Below, piece after piece: positions 34,021-42,580 of a stretch of 64,000 nt of DNA. Below the pieces are notes generated by a model. The model was not told the origin of the DNA. It searched no databases and was given only the letters and a program-made list of their open reading frames with translations. Within the stretch, counting starts at the first letter, position 1, and each line of letters starts with the position of its first letter. The stretch covers positions 62,001-126,000 of the forward strand of contig JAJYNO010000030.1 of assembly GCA_021786295.1 (NCBI GenBank), given 5' to 3'. The stretch comes from a bacterium. GTDB taxonomy: Bacteria; Elusimicrobiota; Elusimicrobia; Elusimicrobiales; UBA9959. The position numbers and the translations under genes are program-made.

Positions 34021-34959
34021 ATGAACGCGCATAAACATAACCGTGAAATAGTCGTTTTGGGCCTGCCCCCCGTCACGCCCGAGGTAAAGGGCATGTGGCA
34101 CAAGGGCTACCCCGTCCACAAGGGCGAGACCGAGACCAGCGTCAATTTCGCCACGCTCTACGCCAAGGAGCACGGCATAGTCCCCGACCAGGACCTGCTG
34201 CGCCGCGAGTGGCTCAACTTCGTGGACACGCTGCTGCTGGCGGGCTTTCACCTGCACATCTTCCCGTTCCCCGAGCAGCTCAACCGCCCGGACAGCCTCT
34301 ACCACGACGCGGTCTTCATCCGCGACGGCGGCATGATCTTCCGCAGCATCTGGATCAAGGGCCGCTTCAGCGTGAAGGACCGCATCACCGAGGGCGAGTT
34401 CCACACGCAGCTGATCTCCTCCAAGCTCAAGAAGACCGTCATCGACACGCCGAAGGACGCCTTCCTCGAGGGCGGCGACATCAACTTCCTGAAGACCGCG
34501 GACGGCAGCTACTATTTCGGAGGGCTCTCGCGCTCGTCGAAGAAAGGCCACGACTTCGTGCGCGACATCGTGCGCCCCGACCACTACGTCCTGGTGGAGT
34601 CGGAAGGCTACCACCTCGACACGGTCTTCACGCCGGTGGTCTCGGCGGACAACAAGCTGGCCGCGCTGATCATAGCCTCGGGCAGCATCAAGCCCGGGAG
34701 CATGGCCAGGATCCGCGCGCTCAAGGTGCCCGTCATCGAGGTCACCGCGCGGGACTCCTCCGGCACCGGCGGCGAGCTGGGCGACTACGCCGTCAACGCG
34801 CTGATAGCCCCCGGCGTCATGGTCAACTGCAGCCGCTTTTCCACGCCCGGCGTGGAGGAGAAGCTGAGGAAACTGGGCATCGAGCGCTACGTCGCCCCGC
34901 TGACCAGCTTCCGCTACGCCGGCGGCTCCGTCCACTGCCTCACCAACGAGGTCTTCTGA
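34021..34959 (+). CDS. DDAH/amidinotransferase-superfamily hydrolase
   Basis: The 312-aa protein has the guanidino-modifying enzyme layout: Asp in DAVFIRDGGMIF, the EGGDINFL block, the catalytic His in YHLDTVFTPV and the catalytic Cys in GGSVHCLTNEVF at the very C-terminus. This order matches dimethylarginine dimethylaminohydrolase and related arginine-processing enzymes. The exact substrate is unknown. Starts at 33940 (TTG) and 33976 (ATG) are possible; 34021 fits the family N-terminus (REIVVLGLPP) best, though its Shine-Dalgarno is weak. Confidence 0.78.
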   Translation: MNAHKHNREIVVLGLPPVTPEVKGMWHKGYPVHKGETETSVNFATLYAKEHGIVPDQDLLRREWLNFVDTLLLAGFHLHIFPFPEQLNRPDSLYHDAVFIRDGGMIFRSIWIKGRFSVKDRITEGEFHTQLISSKLKKTVIDTPKDAFLEGGDINFLKTADGSYYFGGLSRSSKKGHDFVRDIVRPDHYVLVESEGYHLDTVFTPVVSADNKLAALIIASGSIKPGSMARIRALKVPVIEVTARDSSGTGGELGDYAVNALIAPGVMVNCSRFSTPGVEEKLRKLGIERYVAPLTSFRYAGGSVHCLTNEVF

Positions 34960-34967
34960 CCGGACAT

Positions 34968-35001
34968 AAAAAAAGACCGGCCCGCCCGGGCCGGTCTTTT
35001 T
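34968..35001. terminator. Bidirectional intrinsic terminator between DDAH-like and aldo/keto reductase genes
   Basis: AAAAAGACCGGCCC and GGGCCGGTCTTTTT form a long perfect stem with T-runs on both strands, serving the two convergent genes. Confidence 0.9.
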
Positions 35002-35014
35002 CGCGCCGCCGTCC

Positions 35015-36019
<1,005 letters not shown>

Positions 36020-36346
36020 CTATTTCGCCAGCCTTGCCTTGTCGGCCAGGAAGGTGGAGTTGAACGAGTAAGACTTCACCTTGCCCGCCGCGTCGAAGCG
36101 CAGGTAAAGGTCCTTCTCCTCCTGGTACTTGCGGAACACGCCCACCTTGGAATAGAGGTAGGTCCAGGTGACGTCGCCGTCGTCAACCCCCACGCGGTCA
36201 GGCTCGCCCAGCATGGAGCGCAGGTCCGCCTGCGTGGTGACGCCGTCCTGTATCCGGGCAGTTATGCCGGAGTCGAAATTCCTTCCCAGAGTGGCGCAAC
36301 CCGCCGCCAGCAGAGCCACTCCCGCCGCGAACACTATCTTCTTCAT
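36020..36346 (-). CDS. SmpA/BamE-like lipoprotein
   Basis: The 108-aa protein has a lipobox (LLAAGC, Cys at about 17). The SmpA/OmlA-type fold follows: ARIQDGVTTQADLRSMLGEPDRV, then a strand pair with TWTYLYSK and DLYLRFDAAGKVKSYSF. Such proteins are outer-membrane lipoproteins; BamE itself helps beta-barrel assembly, but many paralogues have other roles. AGGAGG precedes the ATG, and TAGAAT lies about 35 bases upstream. Confidence 0.8.
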   Translation of the reverse strand: MKKIVFAAGVALLAAGCATLGRNFDSGITARIQDGVTTQADLRSMLGEPDRVGVDDGDVTWTYLYSKVGVFRKYQEEKDLYLRFDAAGKVKSYSFNSTFLADKARLAK

Positions 36347-36449
36347 ACTCGCCTCCTGTCGGGGTCCCGCCCCTCGGACAGATTCTATACCATGCCTCTC
36401 CCCGCGGTCAACACCTTCCGGCGTCTTTCCGGGGCGGGGCCGGGAAAGT

Positions 36450-36719
36450 TCATTTCCGCACGGCCTTTTCCGCCATCTCCTCCGCCAGCTCGGCCTTCAT
36501 CTGCGCGTCCGAGTAGTCTTTCCGCATATCGCTTTTTATCGCCTCGTCCAGCAGGGCATCGGCCATGGCCATCTCCTTCCGGGCGTACGTTCCGGCGCCG
36601 GCCTTGTCGGCCGACGCGATCGCGGCCCTGGCCAGCTGTATGGACCTGGCAGCTGTCTTATCCAGGCACGCGAAAAAGGTGACGGAAACCGCGAGCAGCG
36701 AGAGCCTGAAGATCTTCAT
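36450..36719 (-). CDS. Small exported helical protein (DUF4398-like)
   Basis: The 89-aa product starts MKIFRLSLLAVSVTFFAC, a signal with Cys-18 that may be a lipobox. The mature part is a helical hairpin rich in Ala, Lys and Glu (RSIQLARAAIASADKAGA, YARKEMAMADALLDEAI), as in DUF4398 proteins. The ORF-track start at 36725 is a TTG; the ATG at 36719 is preferred. The function is unknown. Confidence 0.65.
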   Translation of the reverse strand: MKIFRLSLLAVSVTFFACLDKTAARSIQLARAAIASADKAGAGTYARKEMAMADALLDEAIKSDMRKDYSDAQMKAELAEEMAEKAVRK

Positions 36720-36784
36720 GTTCAATACCGCCGCGGGAAAAGCACGCGAAACGTCCCCGGATCCACGCTATCAGCGATAAGAAG

Positions 36785-36810
36785 CTCCCCGGGGTTCCGC
36801 CCGGGGAACA
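36785..36810 (-). terminator. Possible hairpin terminator after the Pro-rich lipoprotein
   Basis: CCCCGGG/CCCGGGG pair just after the stop, with GCTTCTT on the minus strand in place of a clean T-run. Confidence 0.35.
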
Positions 36811-37323
36811 TCAGGTGGTAGCCTTGGCTTTCCCGGCCGCCGCCGAACGCTTCCCGGTTTTTTTAAAAACGGAGATATGTATCTTGTACGCTTCGTTCCC
36901 GGAGACCATCAGTCTGACATGCTCCCCGGGCTTCAGGCGGCTCAAGGTCACGGCCTTGTAGTTTCCGCCCATGGTGAGCACCGGGGCGGGAGCTATAGTG
37001 AAGGTATGCGTTTTCCCATGCAGGTCTTTCACCAGCAGTTCTGAGCCGCGCTGCTCCAGCGCCCCGACTATTCCATAGAACCTGACAAGCTTCGGGGGCT
37101 CGGTCTGCGCAGACGCCTGGGCGGCGGCGGCCTCCCGATAAGCAGGGGGGGCGGGCGGCAAAGGGGCCGGAGGCCGCTGCGCCTCCGGCGCCTTTTTTTG
37201 CGCCTGCAGCCGCGGCACTTCCACCGCCGCCGTTTTTACATCGTGCCGGCCGCCGCAGGCCGACAGGCCGCCCAAGACGAGCGGGATGACGGCGGCAAGG
37301 ACCGCGTGTTTGGTAGTGATCAT
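36811..37323 (-). CDS. Lipoprotein with Pro/Ala linker and small beta domain
   Basis: The 170-aa protein has a lipobox (LGGLSAC, Cys at 23). A low-complexity Pro/Ala/Gln linker (about 40-75) follows, then a beta-rich domain of about 75 residues (VRFYGIVGALEQRGSELLVKD, LKPGEHVRLMVSGNEAYKI) reminiscent of DUF5666-type OB folds. The tail is Lys/Ala-rich. The ATG has GGAGAAG about 10 bases upstream. The function is unknown. Confidence 0.65.
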   Translation of the reverse strand: MITTKHAVLAAVIPLVLGGLSACGGRHDVKTAAVEVPRLQAQKKAPEAQRPPAPLPPAPPAYREAAAAQASAQTEPPKLVRFYGIVGALEQRGSELLVKDLHGKTHTFTIAPAPVLTMGGNYKAVTLSRLKPGEHVRLMVSGNEAYKIHISVFKKTGKRSAAAGKAKATT

Positions 37324-37422
37324 ATTATTCGTTCTTCTCCGTTACTGTCCTTCGCCATCCGTCACAGGCCGCCAGGATAACGGCAGTCGCTTTGACCCGG
37401 CCGCTCGCTCTTTTCCATGACG

Positions 37423-38064
37423 CTATGCCTCGAACAAATGCCGGAAACGCCGCTCGTAATACATTACCGCGAGGCTGAGGATGGCGAAATCGTCGAGATA
37501 CCCGATACCCGGAATGGCGTCCGGAATAAGGTCGAAAGGCATGATCAGATAGAACAGGGCGCCGTAGGCGACAAGTTTATCCACCAGGGTCAGTTTTCTG
37601 GAGCGTATGACCTTCATGGTCCCGGAAATGCACCGTTTCCAGCTTTCCCCCCAGGACTGGAACGACAGGATCTTGACTATGGACCCATGAACTTTCCGGC
37701 GGTTTTCCGGTTTCGCGCCTATCTGAGAAAGCCCCGCGACCAGGATATCGGAATTGTTCGCCGCCTTGCTCAGGAAATCCGGCGGAAGCCCCAGCGTCCT
37801 GTCCACCGAATGTCCGAAGACCGCGGGCTGCCCGTGCGCCAGGACCGCCAGCGCCGTTTCCGAATCGGCGGCTATTCTGCCTTCTGCTATCAGCCGGTGC
37901 GCCATACGGACGGCGGCGTCGCAATAGAATCCCGGCAATTCCGCGCCGGATGGCCTGGCCCGCCACCGGCGAAGCGTCATTCCGGAGATCCCCATATATT
38001 CGGCGGCCTTCTCGGGGGAAATGCCCGCCTCCCTGACCAGTCTTAACAAATGTGAATACTTCAT
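37423..38064 (-). CDS. HTH domain fused to DUF1232 (YkvA-like) domain
   Basis: The 213-aa protein begins with a helix-turn-helix region (LVREAGISPEKAAEYMGISGMTLRRW, quoted in part as EKAAEYMGISGMTLRRW). It ends with a DUF1232/YkvA domain (KLVAYGALFYLIMPFDLIPDAIPGIGYLDD). DUF1232 is a short, partly hydrophobic family of unknown role, usually alone, so the HTH fusion is unusual. The promoter is a perfect TTGACA-N17-TATAAT with the ATG only 6 bases after the -10 hexamer. Confidence 0.78.
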   Translation of the reverse strand: MKYSHLLRLVREAGISPEKAAEYMGISGMTLRRWRARPSGAELPGFYCDAAVRMAHRLIAEGRIAADSETALAVLAHGQPAVFGHSVDRTLGLPPDFLSKAANNSDILVAGLSQIGAKPENRRKVHGSIVKILSFQSWGESWKRCISGTMKVIRSRKLTLVDKLVAYGALFYLIMPFDLIPDAIPGIGYLDDFAILSLAVMYYERRFRHLFEA

Positions 38065-38070
38065 GAACTT

Positions 38071-38099
38071 ATTATAGGCATACGCGCCGGCCTTGTCAA
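38071..38099 (-). promoter_or_regulatory. Perfect consensus promoter TTGACA-N17-TATAAT, leaderless
   Basis: On the minus strand TTGACA (38099-38094), 17 bases, then TATAAT (38076-38071). Six bases separate the hexamer from the ATG at 38064, so the transcript should start at the start codon. No Shine-Dalgarno is possible. Confidence 0.8.
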
Positions 38100-38118
38100 C
38101 AGGCCGGGGACGCGCCCG

Positions 38119-38153
38119 GAAAAAAGAAAGGGCCGGCTTCGCCAGCCGGCCCC
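38119..38153 (-). terminator. Intrinsic terminator after the 233-aa secreted protein
   Basis: GGGCCGGC/GCCGGCCC pair around TGGCGAA, followed on the minus strand by TTTCTTTTTT. Confidence 0.82.
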
Positions 38154-38175
38154 TCTCCGGGACTTATCGCCCGGA

Positions 38176-38877
38176 CTATTTCTGCCCCGTTATCAGGGGA
38201 CTGCCCGCGGCCGTGGGACTGCACGGCGTGGAGATCGGGCCCACCCACGGGTTCGGCGACGGTATCGTCGGGAACGGATTGGGGTTGGTGATGTAGCTGC
38301 CGTCCTTGCAGCGGTAGGTGCAGAAATGGCCGTCGTCCATGGCCAGATAGCAGACGTTCTGCGCCGTGGCCGACTTGGCGGCGGCCGGCTGGACAGGCCC
38401 CTGAGGGGTTATCCTGAACACGTCCAGCACGCGGTTCACCGTGTACTTGTACACCGTGGAGACCGGCTTCATGCTGAGGAAAGAGCCCCACAGACAGACC
38501 TCGAAGGTCTCGGCCTGGCCCGGCTTCAGCTCGCGCGGCTGGGTCACCACTATCTGCGCGTCGGCGCTGTAGTCGCGGAAGGACGGGGTGCAGATCTGGC
38601 CGACCGGAGCGCCCATGTTCTGGCAGTCCTGGTCCTCTTCCCGGCTGCGCAGCGGCACCACGGCCGAGGTCAGCGGGTCGGAAGCTCCGAAGGTTATCTT
38701 TTTGCAGTCGCGGGTTATGTCCACCGGCGTGGCGAACCGGGCGGCAGGGGCCTTAACTCCGGAGGCTTTGGCCTCGCTGATCGCGGCTTTCACGTCCACT
38801 CCCCCGTCGAAATTAACCCCGGCGGACGCGAACTGACCCATGGCGGCCAAAATAGCTATTGCGGCGATATTCCTCAT
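38176..38877 (-). CDS. Secreted Cys-containing protein of unknown function
   Basis: The 233-aa product has a signal peptide (MRNIAAIAILAAMGQFASA). The mature part has eight cysteines, suggesting disulfides, for example RDCKKI, DQDCQNM, QICTP, FEVCLWG and HFCTYRCKDGS, and a Pro/Asn-rich end. No family is recognised. The mature start VNFDG resembles LDFDG in the 759-aa secreted protein. AGGAGGGAA precedes the ATG. The promoter shares CTCTTA-N20-TACAAT with two other secreted-protein genes. Confidence 0.7.
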   Translation of the reverse strand: MRNIAAIAILAAMGQFASAGVNFDGGVDVKAAISEAKASGVKAPAARFATPVDITRDCKKITFGASDPLTSAVVPLRSREEDQDCQNMGAPVGQICTPSFRDYSADAQIVVTQPRELKPGQAETFEVCLWGSFLSMKPVSTVYKYTVNRVLDVFRITPQGPVQPAAAKSATAQNVCYLAMDDGHFCTYRCKDGSYITNPNPFPTIPSPNPWVGPISTPCSPTAAGSPLITGQK

Positions 38878-38912
38878 CGTTCCCTCCTGGAGAACACGGT
38901 ATTTCTATACAT

Positions 38913-38946
38913 ATTGTACGAAACTCCGGCAGGGTAGATAAGAGTC
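38913..38946 (-). promoter_or_regulatory. Shared-box promoter GACTCTTA-N20-TACAAT
   Basis: On the minus strand GACTCTTA (38946-38939), 20 bases, TACAAT (38918-38913). CTCTTA and the 20-base spacing match the promoters at 33143-33179 and 63057-63093. Unlike those, a leader of about 30 bases with a Shine-Dalgarno follows. Confidence 0.5.
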
Positions 38947-39119
38947 TTTGGGCCTAAGCCATGGCAGGCAAAAGTCCCGGAAAGCCCGGAAAAGCTATAA
39001 CCTTCGGAGAAGCCCGAGGGGCTGGAAAACAGGGCCGTATTTATGTATAACACCCTTACAGGGCGGCCCCTCAACGGGGGACGCCGCATCAAGTCAAGAA
39101 CACCAGAAGAGAGGCTTCT

Positions 39120-39719
39120 ATGAAGAAATTCCTTTTCCCAGTCGCGACCGCCATAGTTCTGGCCTGCGGCGTTTCGCTCGCCGCGGCGGCGCCAGCGCAG
39201 ATAATCCTGATCCGCCACGGCGAGAAGCCGGCCCACGGCAACCAGCTCGACGAGCAGGGCTTCGCCAGGGCCAGGGCCCTGGTCGGATACTTCAAGACCA
39301 ACCCCGCCGTGACCGCCTACGGGACCCCGGTCGCCATCTACGCCATGAAGCCCAAAGGCCCCAACGGCTCCGTGCGCCCGATACAGACCGTAACCCCGCT
39401 GGCAGAGGCTCTGAATCTGCCGGTTATATCGGACTTCCTGAAGGACGATGCCACCGGGCTGGTGACCGCAATACTCGGGAACAAGGCCTATGACGGGAAA
39501 ATGGTCCTGATTTGTTGGGAGCACAACGCCATCCCCGACATCGTCTCCGCCCTGGCCTCCGCGGCAGGCACCGCCGACGGGGTCCAGGACGCGCTGCCCG
39601 GCAGCTGGGACGGCGACGCCTTCGACCGCACTTGGATACTGGACTTCTCCCCCGACGGGAAGATCGTCTCCTTCAGGGACCTCCCCCAGCGCCTTCTCCC
39701 CGGCGATTCCGCCGAATAG
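39120..39719 (+). CDS. Exported histidine-phosphatase-superfamily protein
   Basis: The 199-aa protein has a signal peptide (to about residue 24). It has the phosphoglycerate-mutase-like catalytic motif LIRHGEKP and a second His in VLICWEHNAIPDIV. It lacks the long insert of acid phosphatases and resembles small exported members that act on phosphate esters of unknown kind. A GAGAGG site precedes the ATG. Confidence 0.82.
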   Translation: MKKFLFPVATAIVLACGVSLAAAAPAQIILIRHGEKPAHGNQLDEQGFARARALVGYFKTNPAVTAYGTPVAIYAMKPKGPNGSVRPIQTVTPLAEALNLPVISDFLKDDATGLVTAILGNKAYDGKMVLICWEHNAIPDIVSALASAAGTADGVQDALPGSWDGDAFDRTWILDFSPDGKIVSFRDLPQRLLPGDSAE

Positions 39720-39733
39720 CGCCGGCATAACGG

Positions 39734-39760
39734 AAAAAAGGCCATCCGCCAGGATGGCCT
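39734..39760 (-). terminator. Intrinsic terminator after tRNA-Gly
   Basis: AGGCCATCC/GGATGGCCT form a 9-bp perfect stem with a 4-base loop, followed on the minus strand by TTTTTT. It lies 15 bases after the tRNA 3' end. Confidence 0.88.
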
Positions 39761-39775
39761 AATAACTCAGATCTT

Positions 39776-39849
39776 TGGAGCGGGCGAAGGGAATCGAACC
39801 CTCGTCTCAACCTTGGCAAGGTCGCGTTCTACCATTGAACCACGCCCGC
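39776..39849 (-). tRNA. tRNA-Gly (GCC)
   Basis: The minus strand folds as a cloverleaf: acceptor GCGGGCG/CGCCCGC, D arm with GGTTCAATGGTAGA, anticodon loop TTGCCAA (anticodon GCC), T loop GTTCGATTC, discriminator T and an encoded CCA at 39778-39776. Length is 74 bases with CCA. Confidence 0.96.
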
Positions 39850-39914
39850 GTTGCCTGTACTGCGCGCCTGAACTAAAGGCGCGTTATTATTTTATCAAAA
39901 AATCGGCCTTTTGA

Positions 39915-39942
39915 CAAAACGGCCGGGCCCCAGAGCCCGGCC
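39915..39942 (-). terminator. Terminator after the NCS2-like permease
   Basis: GGCCGGGC/GCCCGGCC hairpin followed on the minus strand by GTTTTG. The T-run is short. Confidence 0.55.
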
Positions 39943-39955
39943 GCGGCCGCCGGCC

Positions 39956-41563
39956 TCAGTAATGCGCGGGCGCGTGCCCTTCGCGCACTTCCCTGGTGAA
40001 CGAGAGGACGAACAGCAGCGCGGCCAGCGCCACATAGCCCAGCGTGAACTGGTACGGGACCTGGTTGGCCGGGGCCTGGAGCGTCCACGGGAAATACATG
40101 TCCCCGTTAGGCATGGCGGAGTGGATGATGCCGAAGAAGGTCAGCGCGGCGCAGGCCAGCAGGTAGCCGGCGGCTGAGCGCACCTGCCTGTCTATCAGCT
40201 TGGCGAGGAAGGCCCCCCACAGCATGCCGGTGAGGATGAAGCCGTTGCCCAGAGCCACCGTCACCAGCAGGTCCGGCAGGGCCTTGCCGGTCTCGACCAG
40301 CTTGCGGGCGAAGACGGCGGCCGGCACGAGGCTCGGGTCCGAGAGCTTTATCTGGATGAGCCTGGCCACGGTCGGGAAAAAGGCCAGAGCCACGGCTGGC
40401 GCGTGCTTCCGGGGGCAGGCGTGGAAGGCCTGGCAGGTTATGTCCAGACCCACGAACACGAGGATGGGCGCTATGACCGCCTGCGGGATAAGCTGCACTA
40501 TGAACCCGACGTAGCCGAGAAAGCCGCCCAGGCCGATGAAGATGCCGGTCAGCAGCGTGTAGCCGGCGCGGGCGTCCATGGCCTTGTAGGCCGGCTGGCC
40601 GATGTAGGGCGTGCTCTGCGCCACGCCGCCGCAGAAGCCGGCTATCAGCGTGGCCACGGCCTCGGTCAGCAGGATGTCGCGCGTGCGGAAGTCGTCGCCG
40701 GCCACGCGGGCGCTTTCGGTGACGTTGATGCCGCCCACCACGGTGAGGATCGCGAACGGGATGGAGATGGGCAGGTAGCGCAGCGCCTCGTGCATGCCCT
40801 TCAGGAAGTCCAGCGTGGGCACCGGAAGGCCGAACTGCAGCTGCGCGGTAAGACCCTGGTAGGTGCCGCCCGCCAGGCCGTGCGGCGCCAGCAGGTAGTA
40901 GAGGACCGTGCCTATGACCACGGCGCCCAGCACGCCCGGGACCCGGCGCGGCAGCTTTATGCCGGCAACCAGCGTGTAGATGATCAGGCCGAAGGCTATG
41001 AGGCCCACTATCGGCATGCCGAAGATCTCGGCTATCGGACCGAAGGCTATCAGCGCCAGGCCTATGCCGGCCAGCGAGCCCAGGAGCCCCGCCTGCGGCA
41101 CCAGCTTCTGCAGCCAGCCGCCGACGAACGAGAACGCGAACTTGAAGACTCCGGTCAGCACCATCGTGGCCATGCCGAGGTACCAGGTCATCATGGCCGC
41201 GTCGTGCTCCGGCATGCCGGCGGCCTTGAAGCTCAGGAACGCCGGCCCCAGTACGGCCAGCGCAAGGCCTATGGTGGAGGGCGCGTCCAGGCCCAGCGGC
41301 ATGGCCGTAACCCTGGGATTGCCGGTCTTCCTGGCCAGCCTGAAGGCCATCCAGGTATAGACCAGGTCGCCGAACAGCACGCCGAAGGCGGTGCCGGGGA
41401 ACATCTTTTTATAGACGATGTCGGCGGGGAAGCCGAAACCGAAGATGAGTATGCCGGCCAGGAAAGAGATGACCGTCATGTTGTCGAACATCAGGCCGAA
41501 GAAGCCGTTGATGTCGCCCATCGTGAACCATTCGTATTTGAAAGGTTTATTGGTCTCCGCCAT
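39956..41563 (-). CDS. NCS2-type (xanthine/uracil) permease family protein
   Basis: The 535-aa protein has about 12-14 membrane segments. Family-like stretches are NPRVTAMPLGLDAPSTIG near the N-terminus, VGGINVTESARVAGDDFRTRD at about 295, and GGVAQSTPYIGQPAYKAMDARAG. This layout places it in the xanthine/uracil/azaguanine-like permease group, although the substrate could be another small anion or base. AGGAG precedes the ATG. It stands alone between tRNA-Gly and the PAP2 gene. Confidence 0.8.
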   Translation of the reverse strand: MAETNKPFKYEWFTMGDINGFFGLMFDNMTVISFLAGILIFGFGFPADIVYKKMFPGTAFGVLFGDLVYTWMAFRLARKTGNPRVTAMPLGLDAPSTIGLALAVLGPAFLSFKAAGMPEHDAAMMTWYLGMATMVLTGVFKFAFSFVGGWLQKLVPQAGLLGSLAGIGLALIAFGPIAEIFGMPIVGLIAFGLIIYTLVAGIKLPRRVPGVLGAVVIGTVLYYLLAPHGLAGGTYQGLTAQLQFGLPVPTLDFLKGMHEALRYLPISIPFAILTVVGGINVTESARVAGDDFRTRDILLTEAVATLIAGFCGGVAQSTPYIGQPAYKAMDARAGYTLLTGIFIGLGGFLGYVGFIVQLIPQAVIAPILVFVGLDITCQAFHACPRKHAPAVALAFFPTVARLIQIKLSDPSLVPAAVFARKLVETGKALPDLLVTVALGNGFILTGMLWGAFLAKLIDRQVRSAAGYLLACAALTFFGIIHSAMPNGDMYFPWTLQAPANQVPYQFTLGYVALAALLFVLSFTREVREGHAPAHY

Positions 41564-41596
41564 TTTTTCTCCTAATCCCGGGCAAGTTAACGTCCG

Positions 41597-42580
41597 TCAG
41601 AACCTGTAGGCCAGCTGCGCGCCTACGCCGCCGTAAGGCGACAGGTAGGGCGCGAAACTGAGCGCCTGTTTTTCCCGCGCCCCGGGCACGCGGCGGGCGG
41701 CGGTGCGGCCGTGCGAAGATATCGCCTTGCCGATGCCGTAGCCCACGGCGAAGCCCAGCGGGTAGTCGCCCGCCCAGTGCACGCCGTTGTTCATCATCTG
41801 GAAGCAGAGCCCGGCCATCAGCGTATAGCCTATGGGCTTTATGTACCTGTTGTCCGGGTAGTTGTCGGCCAGTATGGTCATGGTCATCGTGTAGCTGGCC
41901 AGGTGCCCGGACGGGAAGGCGTCATAGCTGGGGCGGTGCTTGATGTACTCGCCCAGGCCGGGGAACATGCGCCAGACGCCGCCCTTGCCGGTCTCGCGCT
42001 CGGGGGTTTCCCGGCCGGCTATGTTCTTCATCAGCTCCGTGACGAAGCCGGTGGCGATGAGGCCCTCGCCCAGCTGGTTGGCGGTCTGGGAGGCGCGCCA
42101 GTCGTGCTCGAAGAGGTTGTAGATCTTCAGGTAGCCGAACGTGCCTATCGTCACCCAGCCGTCGCCTATGAAGTACAGGGCCGAGCCCAGGTCGCTGGGT
42201 CCGCGGAACAGGGCCACGCCCCCCACGGTGACGTAGGTCCGGGTCTTGTCCTTGCTGGAGATGCTCAGTTTCCGGCCCGTCTTCCGCGCGCCGTCGTAGA
42301 TGGCCTGGTCGTAGTGTATCAGGATGAGCGTGGACGCGGTTATAGCGCCCAGCCACGGCAGGCTGTCCTTCGTGAAGCTGTCCTTGACGAAGGTGCCCAT
42401 GTCCGAAGGCATGGAGCCCATCGTGCGCCAGAAGCCCGGCTCCTGGTAGACCAGCTGAGAGCCGTCCCTGAGAGCGTAGGTCCTGGTGGAGGCCTCCTGC
42501 GCGCGCAGCGGCGCTGAGCAGAGGCCGGTGAGGAGAAGCAGCGAAGCGAACAGAGATGTCAGCCGCGGATGAGTTTCCAT
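41597..42580 (-). CDS. PAP2-superfamily phosphatase
   Basis: The 327-aa protein has a signal-like N-terminus and the PAP2 motifs KNIAGRETPER (about 185-195), PSGH (223-226) and HWAGD (His-268, Asp-272). The motif-3 Arg (usual SRxxxxxHxxxD) is replaced: the residues read QMMNNGVH. It may dephosphorylate undecaprenyl pyrophosphate or lipid phosphates, but the missing Arg makes activity uncertain. Its start overlaps the cysS end by 22 bases. It is the last gene of the long ribosomal-protein-led run. Confidence 0.82.
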   Translation of the reverse strand: METHPRLTSLFASLLLLTGLCSAPLRAQEASTRTYALRDGSQLVYQEPGFWRTMGSMPSDMGTFVKDSFTKDSLPWLGAITASTLILIHYDQAIYDGARKTGRKLSISSKDKTRTYVTVGGVALFRGPSDLGSALYFIGDGWVTIGTFGYLKIYNLFEHDWRASQTANQLGEGLIATGFVTELMKNIAGRETPERETGKGGVWRMFPGLGEYIKHRPSYDAFPSGHLASYTMTMTILADNYPDNRYIKPIGYTLMAGLCFQMMNNGVHWAGDYPLGFAVGYGIGKAISSHGRTAARRVPGAREKQALSFAPYLSPYGGVGAQLAYRF

